Shown in pieces: positions 27,762-35,294 of a stretch of 64,000 bases of DNA. The DNA is taken from positions 1 to 64,000 of the forward strand of contig NZ_JPME01000011.1 in assembly GCF_000732605.1 (NCBI RefSeq). Direction: 5' to 3'. The notes under the pieces are model-generated. The model made no database searches. It worked only from the letters and a program-made list of their open reading frames with translations, and was not told where the DNA came from. This DNA comes from Lacrimispora celerecrescens. Its GTDB lineage: Bacteria; Bacillota; Clostridia; Lachnospirales; Lachnospiraceae. How positions within the stretch are numbered: the stretch's first letter is position 1; each line of letters begins with the position of its first letter. Position numbers and translations under genes: made by a program.

Positions 27762-27786
27762 CAAAAACGGGAGAAACAGCTATAAA
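27758..27786 (+). promoter_or_regulatory. Strong promoter of hup
   Basis: A consensus TTGACA (27758-27763) and TATAAA (27781-27786) are 17 bases apart. The -35 box overlaps the mazG stop codon. Such a near-consensus promoter fits the high level of HU protein. Confidence 0.8.
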
Positions 27787-27851
27787 TGATATAGTAATCG
27801 TGTTATGCGAAAAATCGTAGCCTGGTGCTACATTCTAGGAGGAAGATATCA

Positions 27852-28127
27852 ATGAACAAAGCAGAGTTAATCGCAGCAGTCGCAGAGAAAGCAGAACTGT
27901 CCAAAAAGGATGCAGAGAAGGCAGTTAAAGCTTTAACAGATGTTATATCTGAAGAACTGGTTAAAGGCGAGAAGATCCAGTTAGTTGGTTTTGGTACATT
28001 TGAGGTATCTGAAAGAGCGGCAAGAGAGGGAAGAAATCCAAAGAGTGGCGAAGTTATGAACATCCCTGCTTCCAAAACACCAAAATTTAAGGCTGGAAAG
28101 GCTTTAAAGGATATGGTGAACGCTTAA
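27852..28127 (+). CDS. hup: HU family DNA-binding protein
   Basis: A 91-residue histone-like protein that bends and packs DNA. The full HU fold is present, including the DNA-binding arm ([37 protein letters not shown]). I chose 27852, which has GGAGGAAG seven bases upstream; the frame extends to 27825 without a ribosome binding site. It lies between mazG and rqcP, where Bacillus has no gene, and is followed by rqcP after 3 bases. Confidence 0.96.
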   Translation: MNKAELIAAVAEKAELSKKDAEKAVKALTDVISEELVKGEKIQLVGFGTFEVSERAAREGRNPKSGEVMNIPASKTPKFKAGKALKDMVNA

Positions 28128-28130
28128 TCC

Positions 28131-28370
28131 ATGAGACTGGATAAGTTTCTTAAGGTTTCTCGTCTGATCAAGAGAAGAACCGTAGCGAACGAAGCCTGTG
28201 ATGCAGGCCGTGTGCTTGTAGGTGGAAAACCTGCAAAAGCTTCCTTAAACGTTAAGCAAGGCGATATAATAGAGATCCATTTTGGGACCAGCTCTGTAAA
28301 GGTTGAAGTTCTTGATGTAGCAGAAACGGTAAAAAAAGATGAAGCAAAAGAGCTTTACCGTTATCTCTAG
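28131..28370 (+). CDS. rqcP: S4-domain RNA-binding protein RqcP (YabO/Hsp15-like)
   Basis: A 79-residue protein made of one S4 domain (MRLDKFLKVSRLIKRRTVANEACDAGRVLVGGKPAKASLNVKQGDIIEI). In Bacillus the orthologue at this place works in ribosome-associated quality control, where it helps add alanine tails to stalled nascent chains. It begins 3 bases after hup, so both come from the hup promoter and are probably translationally linked. Confidence 0.9.
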   Translation: MRLDKFLKVSRLIKRRTVANEACDAGRVLVGGKPAKASLNVKQGDIIEIHFGTSSVKVEVLDVAETVKKDEAKELYRYL

Positions 28371-28401
28371 CTCACAGTTTCGATACGTACGATAAATTTC
28401 A

Positions 28402-28452
28402 GTAATATTGGAGCGCGCCTCCTAATATACTTTAGACAGGTATATTAGGAGG
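28402..28452 (+). promoter_or_regulatory. Sigma-E-like promoter nested in a hairpin that covers the yabP ribosome binding site
   Basis: CCTCCTAATATAC (28418-28430) pairs perfectly with GTATATTAGGAGG (28440-28452), followed by TTTTT. The 3' arm contains the AGGAGG of yabP. GTAATATT (28402-28409) and AATATACT (28424-28431), 14 bases apart, resemble a sigma-E promoter. Transcription from it would start near 28438, after the 5' arm, giving an mRNA with a free ribosome binding site, while read-through from hup-rqcP would fold, terminate or stay untranslated. Confidence 0.6.
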
Positions 28453-28459
28453 TTTTTGT

Positions 28460-28744
28460 ATGGAAGAAAAGGTGAATATCCGTCCTCACAGGCTCACAAT
28501 AGAAAACCGGGGGTCCGGTACGATGACAGGAATACGGGAAGTGGTGTCCTTTGATGAAAACCAGGTAGTTCTTGATACGGACATGGGACTTTTGACTTTA
28601 AAGGGGAAGGGGCTCCATGTCAGCCGGCTGACTCTTGAAAAGGGAGAAGTGGATTTAAACGGTAATATTGAGAGTCTTACCTATTCCTCCAATGAAGCAC
28701 TGCGCAGGTCCGGGGAATCCATGATTTCCAGACTGTTTAAATAA
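28460..28744 (+). CDS. yabP: Sporulation protein YabP
   Basis: A 94-residue YabP/YqfC-type protein (RPHRLTIENRGSGTMTGIREVVSFDENQVVLDTDMGLLTLKGKGLHVSRLTLEKGEVDLNGNIESLTYS). In Bacillus yabP is made in the mother cell under sigma-E and is needed for sporulation together with yabQ; its precise role is unclear. It has no membrane segment. The ribosome binding site lies within the hairpin described at 28402. yabQ follows after 15 bases. Confidence 0.92.
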   Translation: MEEKVNIRPHRLTIENRGSGTMTGIREVVSFDENQVVLDTDMGLLTLKGKGLHVSRLTLEKGEVDLNGNIESLTYSSNEALRRSGESMISRLFK

Positions 28745-28759
28745 AAAAGGAAAAGTCAT

Positions 28760-29116
28760 ATGAGCGTTCATATCGTATATGAAGTAAAACTTCTGCTCTA
28801 CAGCTTTTTAACAGGTGCAGGGCTTATGATCACATATGACCTGTTACGCATTTTCCGTATATTTATTCCCCATTCCTATGTGTTTATAGGAATAGAGGAC
28901 ATGATATACTGGATTTATGCTGCCTTAGTCACGTTTTCCTTGTTGTATGAACAGAATGACGGAGGATTAAGAGGATATGCCGTTGCTGGAGTATTTATCG
29001 GAATGCTTTTATATGATAAAATAATAAGCAGACATTTCATAAAACTCTTGAAACATTTCCGAAAATATCTTAAAATAAAGATGGCTGGTTGTAACCGAAG
29101 AAAGAAGCGGCATTAG
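28760..29116 (+). CDS. yabQ: Sporulation membrane protein YabQ
   Basis: A 118-residue protein with three hydrophobic segments (about residues 8-28, 38-58 and 68-86) and a basic C-terminal tail (KLLKHFRKYLKIKMAGCNRRKKRH). This is the YabQ pattern; the Bacillus protein sits in the membranes around the forespore and is needed for cortex formation. It is shorter than Bacillus YabQ, mostly at the C-terminus. It belongs to the yabP-yabQ-divIC unit. Confidence 0.88.
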   Translation: MSVHIVYEVKLLLYSFLTGAGLMITYDLLRIFRIFIPHSYVFIGIEDMIYWIYAALVTFSLLYEQNDGGLRGYAVAGVFIGMLLYDKIISRHFIKLLKHFRKYLKIKMAGCNRRKKRH

Positions 29117-29133
29117 AGGTGATTGGTGATCGT

Positions 29134-29457
29134 ATGGACAAAATGGGAAAATCAAGACGAAAGAGAAAAGATAGGTGGGGCAATCGAATGACGATCATCG
29201 GCATTACCTTTGTCGTATTCAGCCTTGCTGTGATTGTTACCATTAAGGGAGTCACGTTAAAAGAAAAGGAACGGGAATATGAGCTCCGTCTGGAGAATCT
29301 TCAGGCCCAGGTGGACAAGGAAGAGGAACGGTCTCAAAAATTAGAGGAATACCGGGTTTATGTCCAAACCAAACAATATATTGAAGAAGTCGCAAAGCAA
29401 AAGCTGGGCCTTGTAAATCCTGATGAGATTTTGCTGAAGCCGTCACAACGGCAGTAA
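29134..29457 (+). CDS. divIC: Cell division protein DivIC/FtsB-like
   Basis: A bitopic division protein of about 107 residues. A basic N-terminus (MGKSRRKRKDRWGNR) precedes one membrane segment (MTIIGITFVVFSLAVIVTI) and an external coiled coil (KEKEREYELRLENLQAQVDKEEERSQKLEEY), ending in the conserved YIEEVAKQKLGLVNPDEILL. It should join FtsL and DivIB in the divisome. The start is uncertain: ATG at 29134 or GTG at 29119, neither with an ideal ribosome binding site. It follows yabQ almost without a gap, as in Bacillus. Confidence 0.9.
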   Translation: MDKMGKSRRKRKDRWGNRMTIIGITFVVFSLAVIVTIKGVTLKEKEREYELRLENLQAQVDKEEERSQKLEEYRVYVQTKQYIEEVAKQKLGLVNPDEILLKPSQRQ

Positions 29458-29480
29458 AACACCCTTCGGGTATCCCTCTA

Positions 29481-29579
29481 TGTCCAAAGTGCTTGGACAA
29501 TAAAGGGGAATGCTGTCGTACGATTTTAGATCATGAGTCAGCCGTTTTGACAAATATTTTCCTTCTGCCTGTATATAAT
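29481..29579 (+). promoter_or_regulatory. Spo0A-type promoter of spoIIE with a 21-bp spacer
   Basis: TTGACA (29547-29552) and TATAAT (29574-29579) are both consensus but separated by 21 bases, the unusual spacing of the Bacillus spoIIE promoter, which needs Spo0A~P. 0A-box-like sequences (consensus TGTCGAA) lie at 29514 (TGTCGTA), at the -35 box itself (TGTCAAA on the minus strand) and as an inverted pair TGTCCAA/TTGGACA at 29481-29499, each one mismatch away. Confidence 0.7.
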
Positions 29580-29583
29580 GTGG

Positions 29584-29667
29584 ATTATGAGAAACTGTAT
29601 TTTAGTTTCTCATAAAAGGTGCTGCTTTTGCACCGTCCATCCGATTATGAAAACTTGTTTTCATAAT
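29584..29667 (+). promoter_or_regulatory. Three consecutive hairpins in the spoIIE leader
   Basis: Immediately after the promoter are three perfect stems: TTATGAGAAACT (29585) with AGTTTCTCATAA (29604), GGTGC (29618) with GCACC (29630), and ATTATGAAAAC (29644) with GTTTTCATAAT (29657). The first and third share ATTATGA.AAACT. They fill the untranslated leader up to the ribosome binding site. Confidence 0.65.
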
Positions 29668-29703
29668 ATGGTTTAAAGCATGATACAGGCAGGAGGGATT
29701 TTT

Positions 29704-31119
29704 GTGTTCAGACGTAAGGCGGCACATCATGATATGGCTGATGTGAATGTATATACGGCAAAGAGATTAAACGACATGGCAAGCTCTTTGGGAGAACTTG
29801 CCAAAGCTTGTACAGATGATTTGTCAGCAGAACAGGGACTTACAAAGGAAGATGGGAAAGCGGCCCTTGAAACGGCTGCGGCTATGGTATGCGCAGGATG
29901 CAACAAATGCATCGTGTATCCCGGAAAAGAACAGGACAATCAATATTATCTGCAATATCTGGTTCGTGCATTTGAACAAAAAGGGAGTGTGGACTACGGG
30001 GACATGCCCCGTTTTTTTCTGGAAACCTGTAAACGAAAGGATGACTACATGGTCCAGCTGAACCGGGGGCTCGGTAGAGCCACCATGAATCTGGCCTGGA
30101 AGAACCGCTTTTTGGAAAGCCGCGACGCAGTTATCGTCCAATTTAAGGAACTGGCTGTGATTCTTGAGGAGTTTTCCCATCAGGTGGAGCATTCTATTGA
30201 CATAACTCCGGATTGGGAGGATGAAATAAAACGGGCCTTCCGCCGCAACCATATTATCGTTGAAAAGATGCTCATTTTAGAATATGAGAATCATCAGAGA
30301 GAAGCATTTCTGACTATGAGGACTTTGAATGGCCGGTGTATGACTGTAAAGGAGGCTGCGGAGATCCTGGAAAACGCCATAGAGGAAGGGGAATGGACGG
30401 TGGCCCCTGACGGCAGAAACCTGGTGACAAAGCAGGCCGATACCATACGGTTTGTTGAAAAGGGTGAGTACCGGGTCCTTTATGGTGTGGCCAAAGCTGT
30501 AAAAAGCGGAGAAGAGGTATCCGGAGATAATTACACCTTTGGACAAGTCCAGCCTGGACAGGTCATCATGAGTCTGTCAGACGGCATGGGAAGCGGCAAG
30601 GTGGCCGAAGAAGAAAGCAGGCAGGTCATTGAGTTGACACAAAGGCTTCTGGAGGCCGGATTTTCCACCAGGGCGGCCCTTAAAATGGTCAATACGGTTC
30701 TTCTTCTCACAGGAATATCCCAGCATCCGGCTACCCTGGATTTATGCTGCATTGATTTAAAGACCGGGATCATGGAGGCGATGAAGCTGGGAGCGGCGGC
30801 CACCTATATTCTCAGTGAAAAGGGAGTGGAGCTTTTGGAAGCAGGTGAGGTTCCTATGGGAATCTTAAATCCGGTGGAGCCGGTTCTCCTTTCTAAAAAG
30901 CTATGGGATGATAACCGGATCATCATGGTGAGCGACGGCGTGCTAGACGCCCTTCCCGTAGATGAGAAGGAACTGATGCTGCAGGAATTCATTGCCGGAA
31001 TGCCGGTAAAGAATCCTCAGGATATGGCTGACAGGATTCTCCTGTTCGCAAGATCCTTCAGCGACAAGGCCGCGGATGACATGACGGTTCTCACTGCCGG
31101 GATATGGAAAAGAAAATAA
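29704..31119 (+). CDS. spoIIE: SpoIIE-family protein phosphatase lacking the membrane domain
   Basis: A 471-residue protein that should dephosphorylate the anti-anti-sigma factor SpoIIAA and so switch on sigma-F in the forespore. The C-terminal PP2C domain shows GQVIMSLSDGMGSGKVAEEES (metal-binding aspartate near residue 300), MKLGAAATYI, MVSDGVLDAL and KAADDMTVL. The upstream part (residues 1-260) resembles the cytoplasmic linker of SpoIIE. Bacillus SpoIIE has over 800 residues with ten N-terminal membrane segments; none are present here. I chose the GTG at 29704 because AGGAGGG lies 6 bases before it; the ATG at 29680 has no ribosome binding site. Confidence 0.85.
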   Translation: MFRRKAAHHDMADVNVYTAKRLNDMASSLGELAKACTDDLSAEQGLTKEDGKAALETAAAMVCAGCNKCIVYPGKEQDNQYYLQYLVRAFEQKGSVDYGDMPRFFLETCKRKDDYMVQLNRGLGRATMNLAWKNRFLESRDAVIVQFKELAVILEEFSHQVEHSIDITPDWEDEIKRAFRRNHIIVEKMLILEYENHQREAFLTMRTLNGRCMTVKEAAEILENAIEEGEWTVAPDGRNLVTKQADTIRFVEKGEYRVLYGVAKAVKSGEEVSGDNYTFGQVQPGQVIMSLSDGMGSGKVAEEESRQVIELTQRLLEAGFSTRAALKMVNTVLLLTGISQHPATLDLCCIDLKTGIMEAMKLGAAATYILSEKGVELLEAGEVPMGILNPVEPVLLSKKLWDDNRIIMVSDGVLDALPVDEKELMLQEFIAGMPVKNPQDMADRILLFARSFSDKAADDMTVLTAGIWKRK

Positions 31120-31193
31120 TAATTGCAACAGACATGTTTTGTGGGTATATTTATAATATAGAGGGGAGAAAATCAACTAAGGAAGGTGGCTGA

Positions 31194-32570
31194 ATGTACA
31201 GAACGATATTAGATTATATCAGACGGAACCGGCTGTTTTCTCCGGGGGACCGCGTCATTGTGGCGCTTTCCGGAGGAGCCGATTCGGTCTGTCTTCTTGT
31301 AGTCTTAAACGAGCTTAGGGAAGTGCTGGGGTTAGAATTAAAGGCGGTTCATGTCCATCACGGCTTAAGAGGGAAAGAGGCTGACCGGGACAGTGAGTAC
31401 GCAGGCAGGCTCTCAGAAACGCTGGGAGTGCCTTTTGTATGTGTCCGGGTGGATGCGGCCCTTTATGCCAGGGAACATGGTATGTCAGTGGAAGAGGCAG
31501 GAAGGCATCTGCGTTACCAAATCTTTGAGAAGGAGCGTCTTGACTTTTCGGGGACAAAAATAGCGGTGGCCCATCACAGGGATGACCAGGCGGAGACCAT
31601 TCTTTATAATCTGTTCCGGGGGACCGGATTAAAAGGGCTTGGAGGAATGCGCCCGGTACGGGACAATATTGTCCGCCCGCTGCTGTCTGTTGGGAGAGAG
31701 GAAATTCTTGCATATCTGGCGGAAAAAGGGATATCTTATTGTGAGGACTCTACCAATGCCCAGACGGATTATGTGAGGAACCGTATAAGAAGCCTGATAT
31801 TACCGGAGATCAGGGAAGAAGTCAACAGACGGGCAGGGGAAAACATCCTTCATGCGGGAGAGATGGCTGCACAGGCAGATGCATATCTGGAAAAACAGGC
31901 AGATGGCATATTAAAAGCCTGGGGAGTCAGGGAGACGGATGAGGCCGGAACAATAACGGCGCAGGGAGTTGATGCAAAGGCCCTTTTGGCGGAAGATGAC
32001 ATTATAAAGAACTATGTGATCCGGATGATGATCCGGTCTGTCAATGAATCCATGAAGGATATTACAATGACTCACGTGGAAAGCGCAGCAGCGCTTCTTT
32101 TTGGTTCTTCCGGCAGGCAGGTGGATCTGCCCTGCGGGCTTATTGCTGTGCGTATTTTTGATGAATTGTGGATAAAAAGGAAAAAACAGGAAGGATCGGT
32201 GGATAAGGAAAGAGCTGTTTCTCTTCCTGAACTGGATTTTAAGATCTTTCCCTACAAAAAAGGTCAGGAAATTCCCAAAAACGGGTATACGAAATGGTTT
32301 GATTATGATAAAATCAAGTGTGCACTGTCTGTAAGGTATCGAGAAACCGGGGATTACATGACACTGGCCGGAGGCGGCAGAAAAACCGTCAAGGAATTCA
32401 TGATTAATGAAAAGATACCGAAAGAGGAACGGGAAAAAATACCGCTGGTTGCGGATGGTTCCCATGTCCTCTGGGTCATCGGATACCGGATCAGTGAATA
32501 TTATAAGATAACAGATGATACCCATACAGTAATACAAATGCAGTTAAACGGAGGAAAAAACAATGGATGA
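31194..32570 (+). CDS. tilS: tRNA(Ile)-lysidine synthase
   Basis: A 458-residue enzyme that converts C34 of the CAU-anticodon tRNA-Ile to lysidine so that it reads AUA. The PP-loop ATP motif is VALSGGADSVCLL (near residues 23-35), followed by VHVHHGLRGKEADRD, AVAHHRDDQAETILYNLFRGTGLKGLGGM and YCEDSTNAQTDYVRNRIR. C-terminal TilS domains follow. Length is normal. It overlaps hpt by 8 bases, the same arrangement as in Bacillus. Confidence 0.96.
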   Translation: MYRTILDYIRRNRLFSPGDRVIVALSGGADSVCLLVVLNELREVLGLELKAVHVHHGLRGKEADRDSEYAGRLSETLGVPFVCVRVDAALYAREHGMSVEEAGRHLRYQIFEKERLDFSGTKIAVAHHRDDQAETILYNLFRGTGLKGLGGMRPVRDNIVRPLLSVGREEILAYLAEKGISYCEDSTNAQTDYVRNRIRSLILPEIREEVNRRAGENILHAGEMAAQADAYLEKQADGILKAWGVRETDEAGTITAQGVDAKALLAEDDIIKNYVIRMMIRSVNESMKDITMTHVESAAALLFGSSGRQVDLPCGLIAVRIFDELWIKRKKQEGSVDKERAVSLPELDFKIFPYKKGQEIPKNGYTKWFDYDKIKCALSVRYRETGDYMTLAGGGRKTVKEFMINEKIPKEEREKIPLVADGSHVLWVIGYRISEYYKITDDTHTVIQMQLNGGKNNG

Positions 32571-33090
32571 TAAGATACGTATATTGTTATCAGAGGAAGA
32601 AGTAGCGGCAAGGGTAAAAGAAATAGCAGAAGAGATCAGCAGGGATTATGATGGAAAACCTCTTCATTTGATTTGTATTTTAAAGGGAGGCGTTTTCTTT
32701 ACCTGTGAACTTGCAAAGCGGATTAATCTGCCTCTTACCTTGGATTTCATGTCCGTATCCAGTTACGGTGCCGGTACGGTGTCCAGCGGAATCGTTAAGA
32801 TCACCAAGGACCTTGATGAGCCAATTGAAGGGAAGGACGTATTGATTGTGGAGGATATCATTGATTCCGGCAATACCCTGGCCTATCTGATTGAGGTATT
32901 AAAGCAGAGAAATCCAAACAGCATTGAGCTGTGTACCCTTCTTGATAAACCGGAGCGCCGGGTGAAGGATCAGGTCAAGGTGAAATATACCTGTTTTACC
33001 GTGCCGGATCAATTTATCGTTGGATATGGCCTTGACTACGATCAGATATACAGGAATTTACCATATATTGGAGTTATAGAACAGCAATAA
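32563..33090 (+). CDS. hpt: Hypoxanthine phosphoribosyltransferase
   Basis: A 175-residue purine-salvage enzyme that makes IMP or GMP from hypoxanthine or guanine and PRPP. Motifs are LICILKGGVFFTCELAKRI (near residues 35-53), the flexible loop SSYGAGTVSSG, the PRPP loop VLIVEDIIDSGNTLAYL (near 91-107) and DQFIVGYGLDYDQIYRNLPYIG. It begins inside the end of tilS and is followed by ftsH after 9 bases. Confidence 0.96.
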   Translation: MDDKIRILLSEEEVAARVKEIAEEISRDYDGKPLHLICILKGGVFFTCELAKRINLPLTLDFMSVSSYGAGTVSSGIVKITKDLDEPIEGKDVLIVEDIIDSGNTLAYLIEVLKQRNPNSIELCTLLDKPERRVKDQVKVKYTCFTVPDQFIVGYGLDYDQIYRNLPYIGVIEQQ

Positions 33091-33099
33091 GGAGGCAGC

Positions 33100-34920
33100 A
33101 TGTTGAAACAACAGCAACCATTCAGAGGCTTGGGCTTTCTGCTCCTTCTGGTCATCATGCTTTTCTTTGCCAGTAGGCTGCCCCAAAAGAGCGGTATTAT
33201 TACCAATCAGGAGCTAATGCAGGCAATTGATAATGGAACCATAGTCTCGGCAACCATAAGGCAGAACGATCCGCCCCCAACGGGAAGGATTGAGATGACC
33301 ATGACTGACAACTCAACAAAACAGGCCAATGTGTCCAATGTCATTGAGATTCAGGATCGTTTGGATCGCAATGGGATTACCTATACAGTGGATGCAGTAC
33401 AAAAGGAAAATTTATTCCTGACGATTACGCTTCCATTGATCTTAACGGCGGTAGTTTTGGTTTTTCTGTTCATGTTGATGAATGCCAGGGCAGGGGCAGG
33501 AAGCGCCAATGCCAAAATGATGAATTTTGGAAGAAGCCGGGCTCATCTTGCTAAAGACGCGAATAAGGTGAACTTCAGTAAGGTGGCAGGACTTGAAGAG
33601 GAAAAGGAGGAGCTGGAAGAAGTCGTTGACTTCTTAAAGAATCCTCAGAAGTATACCAGTGTAGGTGCCCGGATTCCAAAGGGAATTCTCCTTGTGGGAC
33701 CACCTGGAACAGGAAAGACCCTTCTTGCCAAGGCAGTGGCAGGAGAGGCAGGAGTACCATTTTTCTCTATTTCCGGTTCCGATTTTGTGGAAATGTTTGT
33801 AGGTGTCGGTGCATCCCGTGTAAGAGACTTATTTGAAGAGGGGAAAAAGCATGCTCCCTGTATCATATTTATCGATGAGATCGATGCGGTAGCCCGTCGA
33901 AGAGGTACCGGTATGGGCGGAGGACACGACGAAAGAGAGCAGACCTTAAACCAGCTTCTGGTTGAGATGGATGGTTTCGGGATCAATGAAGGAATCATCG
34001 TTATGGCGGCCACAAACCGTGTGGATATTCTGGACCCGGCGATTCTTCGTCCCGGACGCTTTGACCGGAAGGTAGGGGTCGGAAGACCAGACGTAAAAGG
34101 AAGAGAAGAAATCTTAAAGGTTCATTCCAAGGAAAAACCTTTAGGCGAAGATGTGGATTTAAAGAGGATCGCCCAGACAACTGCCGGATTTACCGGTGCT
34201 GATCTGGAGAACCTTATGAATGAAGCAGCCATTTATGCGGCGAAACACAGCAAGAAATTTATCAACCAGGCTGACGTTGACAGGGCTTTTGTAAAGGTTG
34301 GAATTGGAGCTGAGAAAAAGAGCAAGGTAATAACCGAGAAAGAAAAGAGGATTACGGCTTACCACGAAGCAGGTCATGCAATTTTATTCCATCTGCTTCC
34401 GGATGAGGGACCGGTTCATACCATTTCCATCATTCCTACGGGTGTCGGTGCCGCCGGTTATACCATGCCATTGCCGGAAAATGATCATATGTTCAATACC
34501 AGGGGCAAGATGCTCCAGGATATCATGGTGGATTTAGGCGGAAGGATCGCTGAGGAGATTATCTTCGGTGATATCACCACCGGAGCCTCCCAGGATATTA
34601 AGCAGGCGACAGCAACGGCCCGGGCCATGGTGACCCAGTACGGTATGTCTGATAAAGTGGGTATGATAAATTATGGGAATGAAGGTGATGAAGTCTTTAT
34701 CGGCCGTGATCTGGCCCATGCTAAGAGCTACGGCGGCCAGGTAGCCAATACCATTGATAATGAAGTAAAACGGATTATTGATGAGTGCTATGAAAAGGCG
34801 AAAGACATCATCTTAAAGCATGAGGAGATTCTTCACGCCTGCTGCAAGCTGCTCATGGAAAAAGAAAAGATCGGCCAGCAGGAATTTGAAAATTTGTTTT
34901 CTGCAGCAGCTGAAGGTTAA
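33100..34920 (+). CDS. ftsH: ATP-dependent membrane zinc protease FtsH
   Basis: A 606-residue membrane protease. Two membrane segments (about residues 9-26 and 105-127) flank a short external domain. The AAA module has Walker A GPPGTGKT (near 197), Walker [10 protein letters not shown] (near 255) and the second region of homology with ILRPGRFD. The zinc protease motif is HEAGH (near 425). It degrades misassembled membrane proteins and some regulators. It ends the conserved string and is followed by a terminator. Confidence 0.97.
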   Translation: MLKQQQPFRGLGFLLLLVIMLFFASRLPQKSGIITNQELMQAIDNGTIVSATIRQNDPPPTGRIEMTMTDNSTKQANVSNVIEIQDRLDRNGITYTVDAVQKENLFLTITLPLILTAVVLVFLFMLMNARAGAGSANAKMMNFGRSRAHLAKDANKVNFSKVAGLEEEKEELEEVVDFLKNPQKYTSVGARIPKGILLVGPPGTGKTLLAKAVAGEAGVPFFSISGSDFVEMFVGVGASRVRDLFEEGKKHAPCIIFIDEIDAVARRRGTGMGGGHDEREQTLNQLLVEMDGFGINEGIIVMAATNRVDILDPAILRPGRFDRKVGVGRPDVKGREEILKVHSKEKPLGEDVDLKRIAQTTAGFTGADLENLMNEAAIYAAKHSKKFINQADVDRAFVKVGIGAEKKSKVITEKEKRITAYHEAGHAILFHLLPDEGPVHTISIIPTGVGAAGYTMPLPENDHMFNTRGKMLQDIMVDLGGRIAEEIIFGDITTGASQDIKQATATARAMVTQYGMSDKVGMINYGNEGDEVFIGRDLAHAKSYGGQVANTIDNEVKRIIDECYEKAKDIILKHEEILHACCKLLMEKEKIGQQEFENLFSAAAEG

Positions 34921-34946
34921 GTATCTTCTGCAAGCTTAAAAGAGAT

Positions 34947-35003
34947 AAAAGCGCGGACTCCGGGAAAATATCTAAGTTTCCACCCCGGAATCTGCGCTTT
35001 TTT
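34947..35003 (+). terminator. Terminator after ftsH
   Basis: AAAAGCGCGGACTCCGGG pairs with CCCGGAATCTGCGCTTTT, with two mismatches, followed by a T-run. It closes the spoIIE-tilS-hpt-ftsH region. Confidence 0.85.
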
Positions 35004-35168
35004 GTGTTTAGTGCAGAGGGAAAGAAAAAGTGCATAAAAAATCAAATGTAAAAAAATGATGTTTGTGCACACTTATTTTCTTAGTCGTGATATAGTAATA
35101 ATCGTAAACCCCCCCAATACATTATATAGTTTTTGCTACACCCCATAAGAAACGAAATACCTTCTCCG

Positions 35169-35201
35169 AAAAACGGTCAGCTGCCCCGCTGGCCGTTTTT
35201 T
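35169..35201 (+). terminator. Second terminator-like hairpin in the ftsH-glycosidase gap
   Basis: AAAAACGG.CAGC pairs with GCTG.CCGTTTTT. It lies within an otherwise gene-free stretch (35004-35294) that also holds a C7 run at 35107 and presumably the promoter of the glycosidase gene. No reading frame of interest is seen in that stretch. Confidence 0.75.
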
Positions 35202-35294
35202 ATGCGTTTTACTTAGAAAGGCAGGGTTGTATATTTTGTTTCAATCGGATAAAATAGAACATATATAGATGACGAGAAAGGAAATGAAAATCAT

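Noticed and set aside
29584-29667. Hairpin series after divIC as terminators of the divIC transcript
   Set aside because: They lie downstream of a consensus promoter and lack T-runs on the coding strand, so a leader role for spoIIE fits better. Some contribution to stopping read-through cannot be excluded.
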